Shown: in pieces, positions 1 through 5,564 of the stretch | Layout: the number at the start of each line of letters is the position of its first letter | Numbering within the stretch: the stretch's first letter is position 1 | Assembly: GCA_031282945.1 (NCBI GenBank) | Contig: JAITCX010000139.1 | Span: forward strand, 1 to 5,810 | DNA length: 5,810 nt | Source of the DNA: Elusimicrobiota bacterium | Lineage (GTDB): Bacteria; Elusimicrobiota; Endomicrobiia; Endomicrobiales; Endomicrobiaceae | Reading direction: 5' to 3' | The notes under the pieces: model-generated | Database searches by the model: none | Seen by the model: only the letters and a program-made list of their open reading frames with translations | What the model was told of the DNA's origin: nothing | Program-made: the position numbers and the translations under genes

Positions 1-83
1 TCTCCCGCCCAATATCTTTGCGTTGCAAATTTCAATTGGCGTTCTGCGCCAATTCTTGGATAACCAATAACTGCTGTTGTCAT
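1..83 (-). CDS. metE: MetE, cobalamin-independent methionine synthase (N-terminal fragment, cut by window edge)
   Basis: Only the first 27 codons are in the window; the gene runs off the left edge. The peptide begins [19 protein letters not shown] and continues to a Tyr-Trp-Ala-Gly. It matches the start of MetE: the G-[YF]-P-R-[IV]-G motif (residues 7-12), then the Arg/Lys segment and the YW.G motif that open the N-terminal barrel and contribute to folate binding. MetE transfers the methyl group of 5-methyltetrahydrofolate polyglutamate to homocysteine to make methionine, in the cytoplasm and without B12. The start is well set by an AAGGAGAG ribosome binding site just upstream. The gene follows the membrane protein at 133-780 after 49 bases, so it is probably the third gene of that leftward unit. 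The zinc-binding C-terminal half is not visible, so completeness cannot be judged. The identification rests on a short but characteristic stretch. Confidence 0.85.
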   Translation of the reverse strand, partial: MTTAVIGYPRIGAERQLKFATQRYWAG

Positions 84-86
84 AAA

Positions 87-94
87 CTCTCCTT
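87..94 (-). promoter_or_regulatory. Ribosome binding site of metE
   Basis: On the minus strand the bases read AAGGAGAG, with the GGAG core 5 nt before the ATG at 83. This strong Shine-Dalgarno sequence supports the metE start. The whole gap between the previous stop and metE is only 49 bases and shows no riboswitch-sized structure. Confidence 0.75.
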
Positions 95-132
95 ACAAAA
101 TTTTTGCACTACATTTAAAACTTTCCAAAAAA

Positions 133-780
133 CTATTTTCGCATAATTTTTAGTATCAAAAACACAAATATAAATAATATAAGCCATAAATTTAGAAATG
201 CCGCATTTTGAGATACAATAGTATAAAAAGTCACGCCGTTTTTATATTCAAAACTTATCTCAAGTTCTTGACCATTTTTAACCGGAATTTTAAATATCAA
301 CTCATCCTTATCATTACGCCCCTCTTTTACTCCTTCAAAAAGTTCTTTGCCGTCTATTTTAAAATTTTGATAAGACACAAAAATAACGGGATCATCGGAA
401 AAGTTCTCATAAAGTCCAGAAAGTTTTATCTCAAGATTGCCGTCTCCAATAATTTTTGCTTGCAAAGTTTTCTGTTTCCATTTACTACCTACATCTTTTA
501 TAATGACAACTGAACCTATTTGCCCCTCAGCATTTTTAAACCACTGCGCATTGTTTTCTATTTCAACTTTCTTATCAGCGCTTTCAAAAATTATCTCATT
601 GCCCATTTGACCAATATTTAGCCCGCTTATTATAGTTTGAGCATTAAAAATATTTTTTATATCCGCCCGTCTTGGAAGCTCTAAATTAATGCATAGCAAA
701 GTTATAATAAAACCCAATACAATAGATATAATTGTTCTCTTAAATGCCGATGTCCGAATTAATTTTGACAAAAAAGCCAT
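133..780 (-). CDS. Hypothetical bitopic membrane protein with extracytoplasmic domain
   Basis: This 215-residue protein is not recognised as a named family. Visible architecture: a basic N-terminus (K6, R9, K14, R15), a hydrophobic helix at about residues 16-33, a polar region at about 34-190, a second hydrophobic helix at about 193-212, and a Lys/Arg-rich tail ending KIMRK. By the positive-inside rule both ends lie in the cytoplasm and the roughly 155-residue middle faces outside. The middle alternates hydrophobic and polar residues and has no Cys, which suggests a beta-rich domain. The segment around residues 105-150 (a G-D-G-x-L-E-I-K-L-S-G run, then a Y-x-N-F-K-I-D-G-K run) faintly recalls beta-sandwich modules of surface-polysaccharide proteins, which is an impression only. 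The ATG lies 3 bases after the stop of the DUF6282 gene, whose last codons supply an AAGGGGG ribosome binding site, so the two are probably translationally coupled. No catalytic motif was seen. Confidence 0.75.
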   Translation of the reverse strand: MAFLSKLIRTSAFKRTIISIVLGFIITLLCINLELPRRADIKNIFNAQTIISGLNIGQMGNEIIFESADKKVEIENNAQWFKNAEGQIGSVVIIKDVGSKWKQKTLQAKIIGDGNLEIKLSGLYENFSDDPVIFVSYQNFKIDGKELFEGVKEGRNDKDELIFKIPVKNGQELEISFEYKNGVTFYTIVSQNAAFLNLWLILFIFVFLILKIMRK

Positions 781-783
781 GCT

Positions 784-1686
784 TTAATCCCCCTTGATGT
801 CCAAGATTTTTCTTGGATTTTTCTTTAACATAATCTCTATATCCTCTTTTGCAATTCCATTGTTTAAAAGATCCGATACATATTCCCGCATCCCCTGTGG
901 AATAGACAGGCTTGTTACTTGCCCATAATCTGTAGAGATAATGCAGTGAACCGCTCCTATATCTAAAATACTTTTTGCCATATCCGCCATCGTTATGCTT
1001 TTCCACCTAACATTTAAAGCGGTCTTTTCAATAAAAACGCCTTCTTTCGCAAGCTCCGCTTGCAACGGCACGGGAACTCTTTGAGTTTCAAAATCTGGAT
1101 GCGTCAAAACAACTTTTTTTATCCCTAAAGCCAAAGCCCGTCTGCACAATAAAACGCTTTCCTCTATGGACATATGCCCCGTTGCAACGCAAGCGTCATA
1201 TTTTTTTACCGCCGTTAAAACTTCATCTACCTCGGGTAAAAGCTTACCGTCTTTATCAATAATTTTTATCCCCTCTTTTATATCGGGTAAAGCATGCGTA
1301 GTTTTCATGTTTTTATAGTTTGACCCACCGTAAAATTTAATATGGTTTGCCGCATGAATTGTTGGAAACCACACAATTTTTGCGCCCATCAATAATTCAG
1401 CTTCAACCGCAACAGGATTTATGCCGCCGTTAAAAAGGTTTAAAGTTATAGAACCAAAAAATACTTCTCGGGCGGCAAGCTTATTTCCAATATAGGCGCG
1501 CTCAGGCGTAGCTTGCCCATGAGATTTCAAAACAACTCCTGTCATCGGCGAGTTGAGAATATCCTGCCTTAATTGCAAATCGTCAAATAATCTTGGGAAA
1601 TAACTTGGAGCGCTGTGGACATGCGTGTCTATGGCTTGCGTAATCAATTCTTCTATTTGCGCAGACAATACTTCATTTTGCATCAT
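784..1686 (-). CDS. DUF6282 family protein, probable metal-dependent hydrolase of the amidohydrolase type
   Basis: The 300-residue protein starts with a D-T-H-V-H-S-A-P motif (D20, H22, H24), followed by a P-R-L-F-D-D segment and V-V-L-K-S-H (K54, H56). This is the typical opening of the DUF6282 family and resembles the HxH metal site of amidohydrolase-superfamily TIM barrels. Further likely metal or active-site residues are H111 and H115 (TIHAANH), H171 (ATGHMS), H196 (LTHPDF) and D253 (IISTDYG), spaced as expected for successive barrel strands. There is no signal peptide or membrane segment, so it should be cytoplasmic. The substrate is unknown for the family and the neighbours do not settle it. 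The start at 1686 is chosen because AGAGGGAG (1691-1698) lies 4 nt before it; the adjacent ATG at 1683 is equally possible. A longer reading from 1707 would place the ribosome binding site inside the gene. It is the first gene after the lpxI terminator and probably leads a unit with 133-780 and metE. Confidence 0.85.
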   Translation of the reverse strand: MMQNEVLSAQIEELITQAIDTHVHSAPSYFPRLFDDLQLRQDILNSPMTGVVLKSHGQATPERAYIGNKLAAREVFFGSITLNLFNGGINPVAVEAELLMGAKIVWFPTIHAANHIKFYGGSNYKNMKTTHALPDIKEGIKIIDKDGKLLPEVDEVLTAVKKYDACVATGHMSIEESVLLCRRALALGIKKVVLTHPDFETQRVPVPLQAELAKEGVFIEKTALNVRWKSITMADMAKSILDIGAVHCIISTDYGQVTSLSIPQGMREYVSDLLNNGIAKEDIEIMLKKNPRKILDIKGD

Positions 1687-1690
1687 AAAA

Positions 1691-1698
1691 CTCCCTCT
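1691..1698 (-). promoter_or_regulatory. Ribosome binding site deciding the start of the DUF6282 gene
   Basis: The minus strand reads AGAGGGAG, then TTTT, then two consecutive ATG codons (1686 and 1683). The spacing of 4 or 7 nt favours these over the upstream in-frame ATG at 1707, which has no purine-rich sequence ahead of it. Confidence 0.65.
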
Positions 1699-1740
1699 TA
1701 CTTTCATTTTACAGCAAATTGCGCTTTATTAAAAATTCCT

Positions 1741-1778
1741 TTATAAAAAGAAAGCAAACGGATTTATCCATTTGCTTT
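1741..1778 (-). terminator. Rho-independent terminator of the lpxA-lpxA-lpxI operon
   Basis: Just after the lpxI stop the minus-strand transcript can fold a hairpin of about 12 bp. The arms are plus-strand positions 1751-1762 and 1767-1778, with a 4-base loop (1763-1766) and one G-U wobble pair (1759 with 1770). On the minus strand it is followed at once by CTTTTTAT, a U-tract. It therefore ends transcription of lpxI and separates the lipid A operon from the DUF6282 unit. On the opposite strand the wobble becomes an A-C mismatch, although T bases also follow, so weak action in both directions is possible. Confidence 0.75.
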
Positions 1779-1779
1779 T

Positions 1780-2604
1780 TCATAGAGCTATTATGGTAAC
1801 GTTGGCTTGTTTAGCTTTTTGCGCCGTCTCATCGGCATCCAAAATAAGCGTGGAATCCGCCTCTATTATCATAGCGCGCGCTTTGTTTTCTTTTAAAGTT
1901 TCAATTGTGCGCGGACCGATTACCGGCACATCAAAACGAAAATCTTGATTGGGTTTTGCCACCTTGCACACCACAATTCCTTTGCCGCCAAGTTTTGCAG
2001 CCCGCCTTATGCACTCGTCTGTCCCCTCCACAGATTCAACAGCCAAAACCGATGTGTCTTTAACCACAACCGTCTGGCCTATATCCAATCCCGCAACCGC
2101 TTTGGCCGTTTTAAATCCAAATTCAGCGTCCGCTTGTTCTGTTTGCGAAAGCGGTTTGCCCGCAATCAAACCTTTTTTTGCCATAAACTCTTTTAAAAAA
2201 GCGGTAGACGAAATTAAACGCATTTGTTCTTTTTCAAGTTCCCGCCCAAAAGTTTCAAGCATTGTATCGGTCTTTTTGTTTATTAAACTCGCCATAACTT
2301 TTATAGCGCGCCAGTCCATTGTTATAGCCGCATAAATCGTCACATGTTTTACCTGCCCAGCCATGATCACTTCTTTAACGCCGCTATTTTTAAAAGCATC
2401 TAAAATTTTTTGAAATTTCCCGATAGATATAAAATATATCTCATCACAAACTTGCGCTAAACTTGGATCGGCTTCCTCTTTAAGCGCAACGCATACAACT
2501 CTTTTGCCTGCATTTTTTATGCCTTGGGCTGCCAAAAAAGGAAAACGGCCGTTTCCTGCAATAAGTCCAATATTTTGAGAATTTTGTTCAATATTTTCTT
2601 GCAT
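1780..2604 (-). CDS. lpxI: LpxI, UDP-2,3-diacylglucosamine pyrophosphatase
   Basis: LpxI hydrolyses UDP-2,3-diacylglucosamine to 2,3-diacylglucosamine 1-phosphate (lipid X) and UMP, the fourth step of lipid A synthesis. It replaces the unrelated LpxH in many bacteria. The 274-residue protein has the family's N-terminal I-G-L-I-A-G-N-G-R-F-P motif (residues 12-22) and G-K-F-Q-K-I (62-67). V-I-M-A-G-Q-V-K (79-86) follows, and then the C-terminal catalytic domain containing D-F-R-F-D-V-P-V-I-G (221-230). D225 in that motif corresponds to the Asp reported as essential in Caulobacter LpxI. Length is normal and no signal or membrane segment is present; the enzyme is expected at the cytoplasmic side of the inner membrane. 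Its ATG overlaps the stop of lpxA copy 2 by one base (TAATG), with AAGG 8 nt upstream, indicating coupled translation. A terminator follows immediately. lpxB, often the next gene, is absent here. Confidence 0.93.
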   Translation of the reverse strand: MQENIEQNSQNIGLIAGNGRFPFLAAQGIKNAGKRVVCVALKEEADPSLAQVCDEIYFISIGKFQKILDAFKNSGVKEVIMAGQVKHVTIYAAITMDWRAIKVMASLINKKTDTMLETFGRELEKEQMRLISSTAFLKEFMAKKGLIAGKPLSQTEQADAEFGFKTAKAVAGLDIGQTVVVKDTSVLAVESVEGTDECIRRAAKLGGKGIVVCKVAKPNQDFRFDVPVIGPRTIETLKENKARAMIIEADSTLILDADETAQKAKQANVTIIAL

Positions 2605-3368
2605 TATTTCGGCCTTGCAAGCGCGCGTCCTGAACGCTTTATAAACTCTAAAATTTCCTTGGCAAAAGGCGAATCCAATTTTTCAATTTCGCCCACAGCA
2701 TCTTTTAATAATAACCCTTGCGAAAAAAGAATTTTATAAATATGTTTTATTTGGGCAATGTCGGCGGCCGCCATTTTTAAACGCCTCATCCCCACAATAT
2801 TTAATCCTTCTATTACCGCTCTATACCCGCCGCACATTGCAAAAGGCACAATATCCATCGTCACAATTGTGCCTGCCGCCGCCATCACGCCGCGCCCAAT
2901 TTTGCAAAACTGATGCACGCCCACATGCCCGCCTAAAAAAACATTGCTTCCAACTTCAACATGCCCCCCCAATGCCGCATAATTTGCCAAAATCACATTG
3001 TCGCCGACTACATCGTCATGGGCGGCATGGGTATAGGCCATAAAAAAACAATTCTTGCCGATAACCGTTTTTAAAGTTTTGGCTGTCCCGCGGTTTATCG
3101 TCACAAATTCCCGCAAAACCGTTTGCGATCCTATATATACTTTTGAAGGTTCATCTTTATAACTTAAATCCTGAGGGTCCCCTCCCAAAACTACTCCGCA
3201 AGAAATTTTGCAGCCCTCGTCTATTTGGCAATGATCTATGACGCAGTTTGGGCCGATTATCACATTTGCTTTTATGGCAACATCGGCTCCAATTATTGTA
3301 TTGGGTCCAATGCAAACGCTTGAATCAATATTTGCGGCTTTATCTATTATTGCAGTTTTATCTATCAT
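2604..3368 (-). CDS. lpxA: LpxA-type UDP-GlcNAc O-acyltransferase, second (divergent) copy
   Basis: This 254-residue left-handed beta-helix protein has hexapeptide repeats through about residue 185 and a helical C-terminal domain. It belongs to the LpxA family, which moves a 3-hydroxyacyl chain from ACP to the 3-OH of UDP-GlcNAc at the start of lipid A synthesis. Residues matching E. coli LpxA: catalytic H117 (H125), H114 (H122), H136 (H144), H152-Q153 (H160-Q161), D67 (D74) and R196 (R204). Two differ from the adjacent copy: S69 replaces the Lys76 equivalent (DLSY instead of DLKY), and A165 replaces the Gly173 acyl-chain ruler. The enzyme should be active, but with possibly altered acyl or sugar preference. 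An ATGA overlap joins it to copy 1, with GAGGAG about 10 nt before its ATG, and TAATG joins it to lpxI. It could be the physiological LpxA or a specialised paralogue; sequence alone does not decide. Confidence 0.88.
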   Translation of the reverse strand: MIDKTAIIDKAANIDSSVCIGPNTIIGADVAIKANVIIGPNCVIDHCQIDEGCKISCGVVLGGDPQDLSYKDEPSKVYIGSQTVLREFVTINRGTAKTLKTVIGKNCFFMAYTHAAHDDVVGDNVILANYAALGGHVEVGSNVFLGGHVGVHQFCKIGRGVMAAAGTIVTMDIVPFAMCGGYRAVIEGLNIVGMRRLKMAAADIAQIKHIYKILFSQGLLLKDAVGEIEKLDSPFAKEILEFIKRSGRALARPK

Positions 3369-4132
3369 GGCCGCATAACTCCTCGGTTAGAGTGTTTTAT
3401 GAAATCGGAAATTTCTCTTACAAAAGGGGAATCTATTTCATCAATTTTTTTCAAGGCATCGGCTAAAATTAATTTTGAACTAAACAAAATTTTATAGGCG
3501 GCTTTTACTTGATCTATCTCGGAAAGTTTCATTTTGCTTCTTTTCATTCCGACGATATTTAAGCCCACCAAAACCGCTCTGTCCCCATGCGCTGTAGCGT
3601 ATGGAATTACATCCATAACAACTTTCGCCCCGCCGCTTATCATTGCATGTTTTCCTATTTTGCAAAACTGATGCACGCCGCAGCCGCCGCTAAAAATCGC
3701 GCCGTCTCCCACCTCAACATGCCCCGCCAAACCAGTGGAGTAACCAACTATCACGCCGTCTCCTAAAACGCAGTCATGCGCCACATGCGCGCAAGACATC
3801 AATAAACAGTTTTTACCCACAACTGTTTTGCCAAGCGCCGCAGTGCCGCGGTTTATTGTTACCGCTTCCCGCACAGTCGTGCCGTCCCCAACGGAAACAA
3901 AAGTTTCCTCCTGCTGATATTTTAAATCCTGCGGTCTTTTACCAATAGATGAAAAATTAAATATCTCGCAATTCTTTCCTATATTTGCATATTCAATAAC
4001 AGCTTGGCCATGTATTTTTGTGCCGCTTTGTATTGTTGTTTTAGGACCGATAATTGTATAAGGTCCGATCTCCACTCCATCTTCTATAACCGCGTCTTTA
4101 TCCACCACAACGCTGGAATGTATTTGCTTCAT
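3365..4132 (-). CDS. lpxA: LpxA, UDP-N-acetylglucosamine O-acyltransferase, first copy
   Basis: The 255-residue protein has LpxA architecture: hexapeptide repeats forming a left-handed beta-helix (to about residue 185), then a helical C-terminal domain ending in an N-R-G-V-M-R-P tail like that of E. coli LpxA. It should add a 3-hydroxyacyl chain from acyl-ACP to UDP-GlcNAc in the cytoplasm, as a trimer. All key residues are present: P-Q-D-L-K with D69 and K71 (E. coli D74, K76), H116 and catalytic H119 (H122, H125), H138 (H144), H154-Q155 (H160-Q161), ruler G167 (G173) and R198 (R204). A small residue at the ruler position favours longer chains such as C14, as in E. coli. The start at 4132 has GGAGG 5 nt upstream; a TTG at 4144 would bury that site. 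It is the first gene of the lpxA-lpxA-lpxI operon and is not preceded by lpxC/fabZ, the common arrangement. It is the more canonical of the two copies. Confidence 0.92.
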   Translation of the reverse strand: MKQIHSSVVVDKDAVIEDGVEIGPYTIIGPKTTIQSGTKIHGQAVIEYANIGKNCEIFNFSSIGKRPQDLKYQQEETFVSVGDGTTVREAVTINRGTAALGKTVVGKNCLLMSCAHVAHDCVLGDGVIVGYSTGLAGHVEVGDGAIFSGGCGVHQFCKIGKHAMISGGAKVVMDVIPYATAHGDRAVLVGLNIVGMKRSKMKLSEIDQVKAAYKILFSSKLILADALKKIDEIDSPFVREISDFIKHSNRGVMRP

Positions 4133-4137
4133 TATTT

Positions 4138-4142
4138 CCTCC
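4138..4142 (-). promoter_or_regulatory. Ribosome binding site of lpxA copy 1
   Basis: GGAGG on the minus strand lies 5 nt before the ATG at 4132. It fixes this start over the in-frame TTG at 4144, which overlaps the site. Confidence 0.8.
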
Positions 4143-4169
4143 AATTTTTATATATTTGGTATTTTATTT

Positions 4170-4198
4170 ATTATACAAAAAAAATAAAAAGCCCTAGA
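4170..4198 (-). promoter_or_regulatory. Putative promoter of the lpxA-lpxA-lpxI operon
   Basis: A perfect TATAAT box reads on the minus strand at 4175-4170, about 38 nt before the lpxA start codon. The hexamer 17 nt upstream (4198-4193, TCTAGG) is a poor match to TTGACA. The spacer is almost pure T, which in an AT-rich genome may act as an UP-like or bent element. Good -10, weak -35; AT richness makes chance matches likely. Confidence 0.4.
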
Positions 4199-4211
4199 CT
4201 TTTATAAAAAA

Positions 4212-4240
4212 CACTAACTCCGCTTTAAGTTTAATATAAT
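4212..4240 (+). promoter_or_regulatory. Putative promoter of the U32-family gene
   Basis: A perfect TATAAT lies at 4235-4240, about 41 nt before the ATG at 4282. The hexamer at the expected -35 position (4212-4217, CACTAA) is weak. Together with the minus-strand box at 4170-4175 it makes the 149-bp intergenic region a divergent promoter region. No operator palindrome of convincing length was seen. Confidence 0.4.
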
Positions 4241-4281
4241 TAAATATACAAAAAAAATTATCAATAAAATTTAGGACTATC

Positions 4282-5550
4282 ATGACAAAAAATTATAATC
4301 TCCAAAGCCCCGCAAAACCCGAACTCATGCTTCCTGCCGGAAATTTGGATTGCCTCAAAACCGCTTTTTTATATGGAGCCGACAGCGTGTACGTAGGCGC
4401 GCCAGCTATGAGTTTAAGAGCTAGAACAAAATTTCCAATAGATGATCTATACCAAGGCTTTAAGATTGCACGCTCCCATGAGAAAAAAATTTATTTTGCA
4501 TTAAACATTTTTTCAAAAAACTCCGATATGGAAAGATTAAATCAAAGCGCAGAACTCATAGAGGATATGCGCCCTGACGGAATAATTGTCTCAGATCCCG
4601 GAGTTTTTATTTACCTAAAAAACCGCCTCCCCGATATCCCGCTGCATATCTCAACGCAAGCCAATGTTTGTTCAAGTTTGACGGCAAAATTTTGGCAAAG
4701 TTTAGGCGCAAAAATGTGCGTTTTAGGACGAGAAACAACTTTTTTGCAAAGCTTGCAAATAAAACAAGAAGTTCCAAATTTAAAATTTGAAATTTTTGTG
4801 CATGGCGCAATGTGTATAAGCTATTCAGGCAGATGTTTAATGAGCGCTTTTATGGCAAACAGAAGCGCTAATGCAGGCCAATGCGCGCATAGCTGCAGGT
4901 GGAAATATAAAAGCAAATTGGTTTTAACTGAAGAGCTGCGGCCGCAAGAAAATTTGGAGATGTTTGAAGACGAGCGCGGGTCTTATATAATGAATTCAAA
5001 AGATTTATGCCTTATGCCAAAATTGGATAAAATTTTAGCGGCGCAGTTTAATGCATTAAAAATTGAAGGCAGAACAAAAAGTCCTTATTATACCGCTCAA
5101 ACCGCCCGCGTTTATAGAAATGCAATAGACGATTATTTTTTAAATCCCCAAACTTGGAGTTATAAACCGTATATGGATGAATTGCAAACCTTGCAAAACC
5201 GCGGCTACACTTTAGGATTTTTTGACGGACAGCCCGACGAATACGCCCAAGATTATGAGGACACCGCAAGCAAAAGCGATTGGCGCAATGCAGGGTATAT
5301 TATAAATAGCTCCGAAGATTTTTTAGAAATAGAAATTTGCCATAAACTAAAAAAAGGAGATAGAGTGCAAGTTTTAACGCCTTTTAAATTTAAACCGATT
5401 GATATTACTATAGATCAAATATATGATAATTTAAATAAATGTTTTGTAGACAATATCTCGGCGGGAAAACCAAAACAGAGCGTCAAAATTTTTGCAAAAA
5501 ATTTGGAAATTTTTCCAAAACATACTGTAATGCGAATAAAAATTTCATAG
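4282..5550 (+). CDS. trhP: Peptidase U32 family protein, TrhP/YegQ-like tRNA hydroxylation protein
   Basis: The 422-residue protein carries the U32 signature F-E-I-F-V-H-G-A-M-C followed by Y-S-G-R-C-L-M-S (about residues 169-188). C178, C185, C201/C205 and C243 are placed like the cysteines that hold a 4Fe-4S cluster in characterised relatives such as UbiU. The N-terminus has the family's P-E-L-M-L-P-A-G-N and Y-G-A-D-S-V-Y-V-G motifs (13-39). The stretch N-S-K-D-L-C (238-243) then A-L-K-I-E-G-R-T-K-S (258-267) is typical of the TrhP/YegQ branch, which makes 5-hydroxyuridine at tRNA position 34 from prephenate. The C-terminal part (from about 330) fits the small beta-barrel domain of this group, and the length fits B. 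subtilis TrhP2 (YrrO). True protease activity is unlikely. AGGA 5 nt before the ATG supports the start. It is transcribed divergently from lpxA and alone on its strand. UbiU- or RlhA-type roles are less likely alternatives. Confidence 0.82.
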   Translation: MTKNYNLQSPAKPELMLPAGNLDCLKTAFLYGADSVYVGAPAMSLRARTKFPIDDLYQGFKIARSHEKKIYFALNIFSKNSDMERLNQSAELIEDMRPDGIIVSDPGVFIYLKNRLPDIPLHISTQANVCSSLTAKFWQSLGAKMCVLGRETTFLQSLQIKQEVPNLKFEIFVHGAMCISYSGRCLMSAFMANRSANAGQCAHSCRWKYKSKLVLTEELRPQENLEMFEDERGSYIMNSKDLCLMPKLDKILAAQFNALKIEGRTKSPYYTAQTARVYRNAIDDYFLNPQTWSYKPYMDELQTLQNRGYTLGFFDGQPDEYAQDYEDTASKSDWRNAGYIINSSEDFLEIEICHKLKKGDRVQVLTPFKFKPIDITIDQIYDNLNKCFVDNISAGKPKQSVKIFAKNLEIFPKHTVMRIKIS

Positions 5551-5564
5551 CGTTTTATCTCCAA

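Noticed and set aside
740..1006. Minus-strand open frame overlapping the end of the DUF6282 gene and the start of the membrane protein
   Set aside because: It lies in another frame of two well-supported genes, and its translation is an unstructured Gly/Lys/Tyr-rich string without recognisable motif.
1687..1707. Longer start of the DUF6282 gene at the ATG at 1707
   Set aside because: No ribosome binding site precedes it, while AGAGGGAG sits inside this stretch just before the two ATGs at 1686 and 1683.
1700..1740. Promoter of the DUF6282 gene with TAAAAT as -10
   Set aside because: The TAAAAT follows TGCTG, but no acceptable -35 hexamer lies at normal spacing, so it is too weak to list in such AT-rich sequence.
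1945..2335. Plus-strand open frames opposite lpxI
   Set aside because: They are antisense to a confidently identified gene, and their translations show no family motifs, only the composition expected from a complementary frame.
4133..4144. TTG at 4144 as the start of lpxA copy 1
   Set aside because: The GGAGG ribosome binding site lies within these codons and points to the ATG at 4132, where the LpxA-like sequence begins.
4187..4203. Short inverted repeat AAAAG...CTTTT between the divergent genes, as terminator or operator
   Set aside because: Only five terminal base pairs match and the centre is broken by mismatches; such A/T repeats are expected by chance here.
5551..5564. Shared bidirectional terminator between the U32 and MFS genes
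   Set aside because: The 14-base gap and its flanks show no stable GC-containing hairpin followed by a T run.
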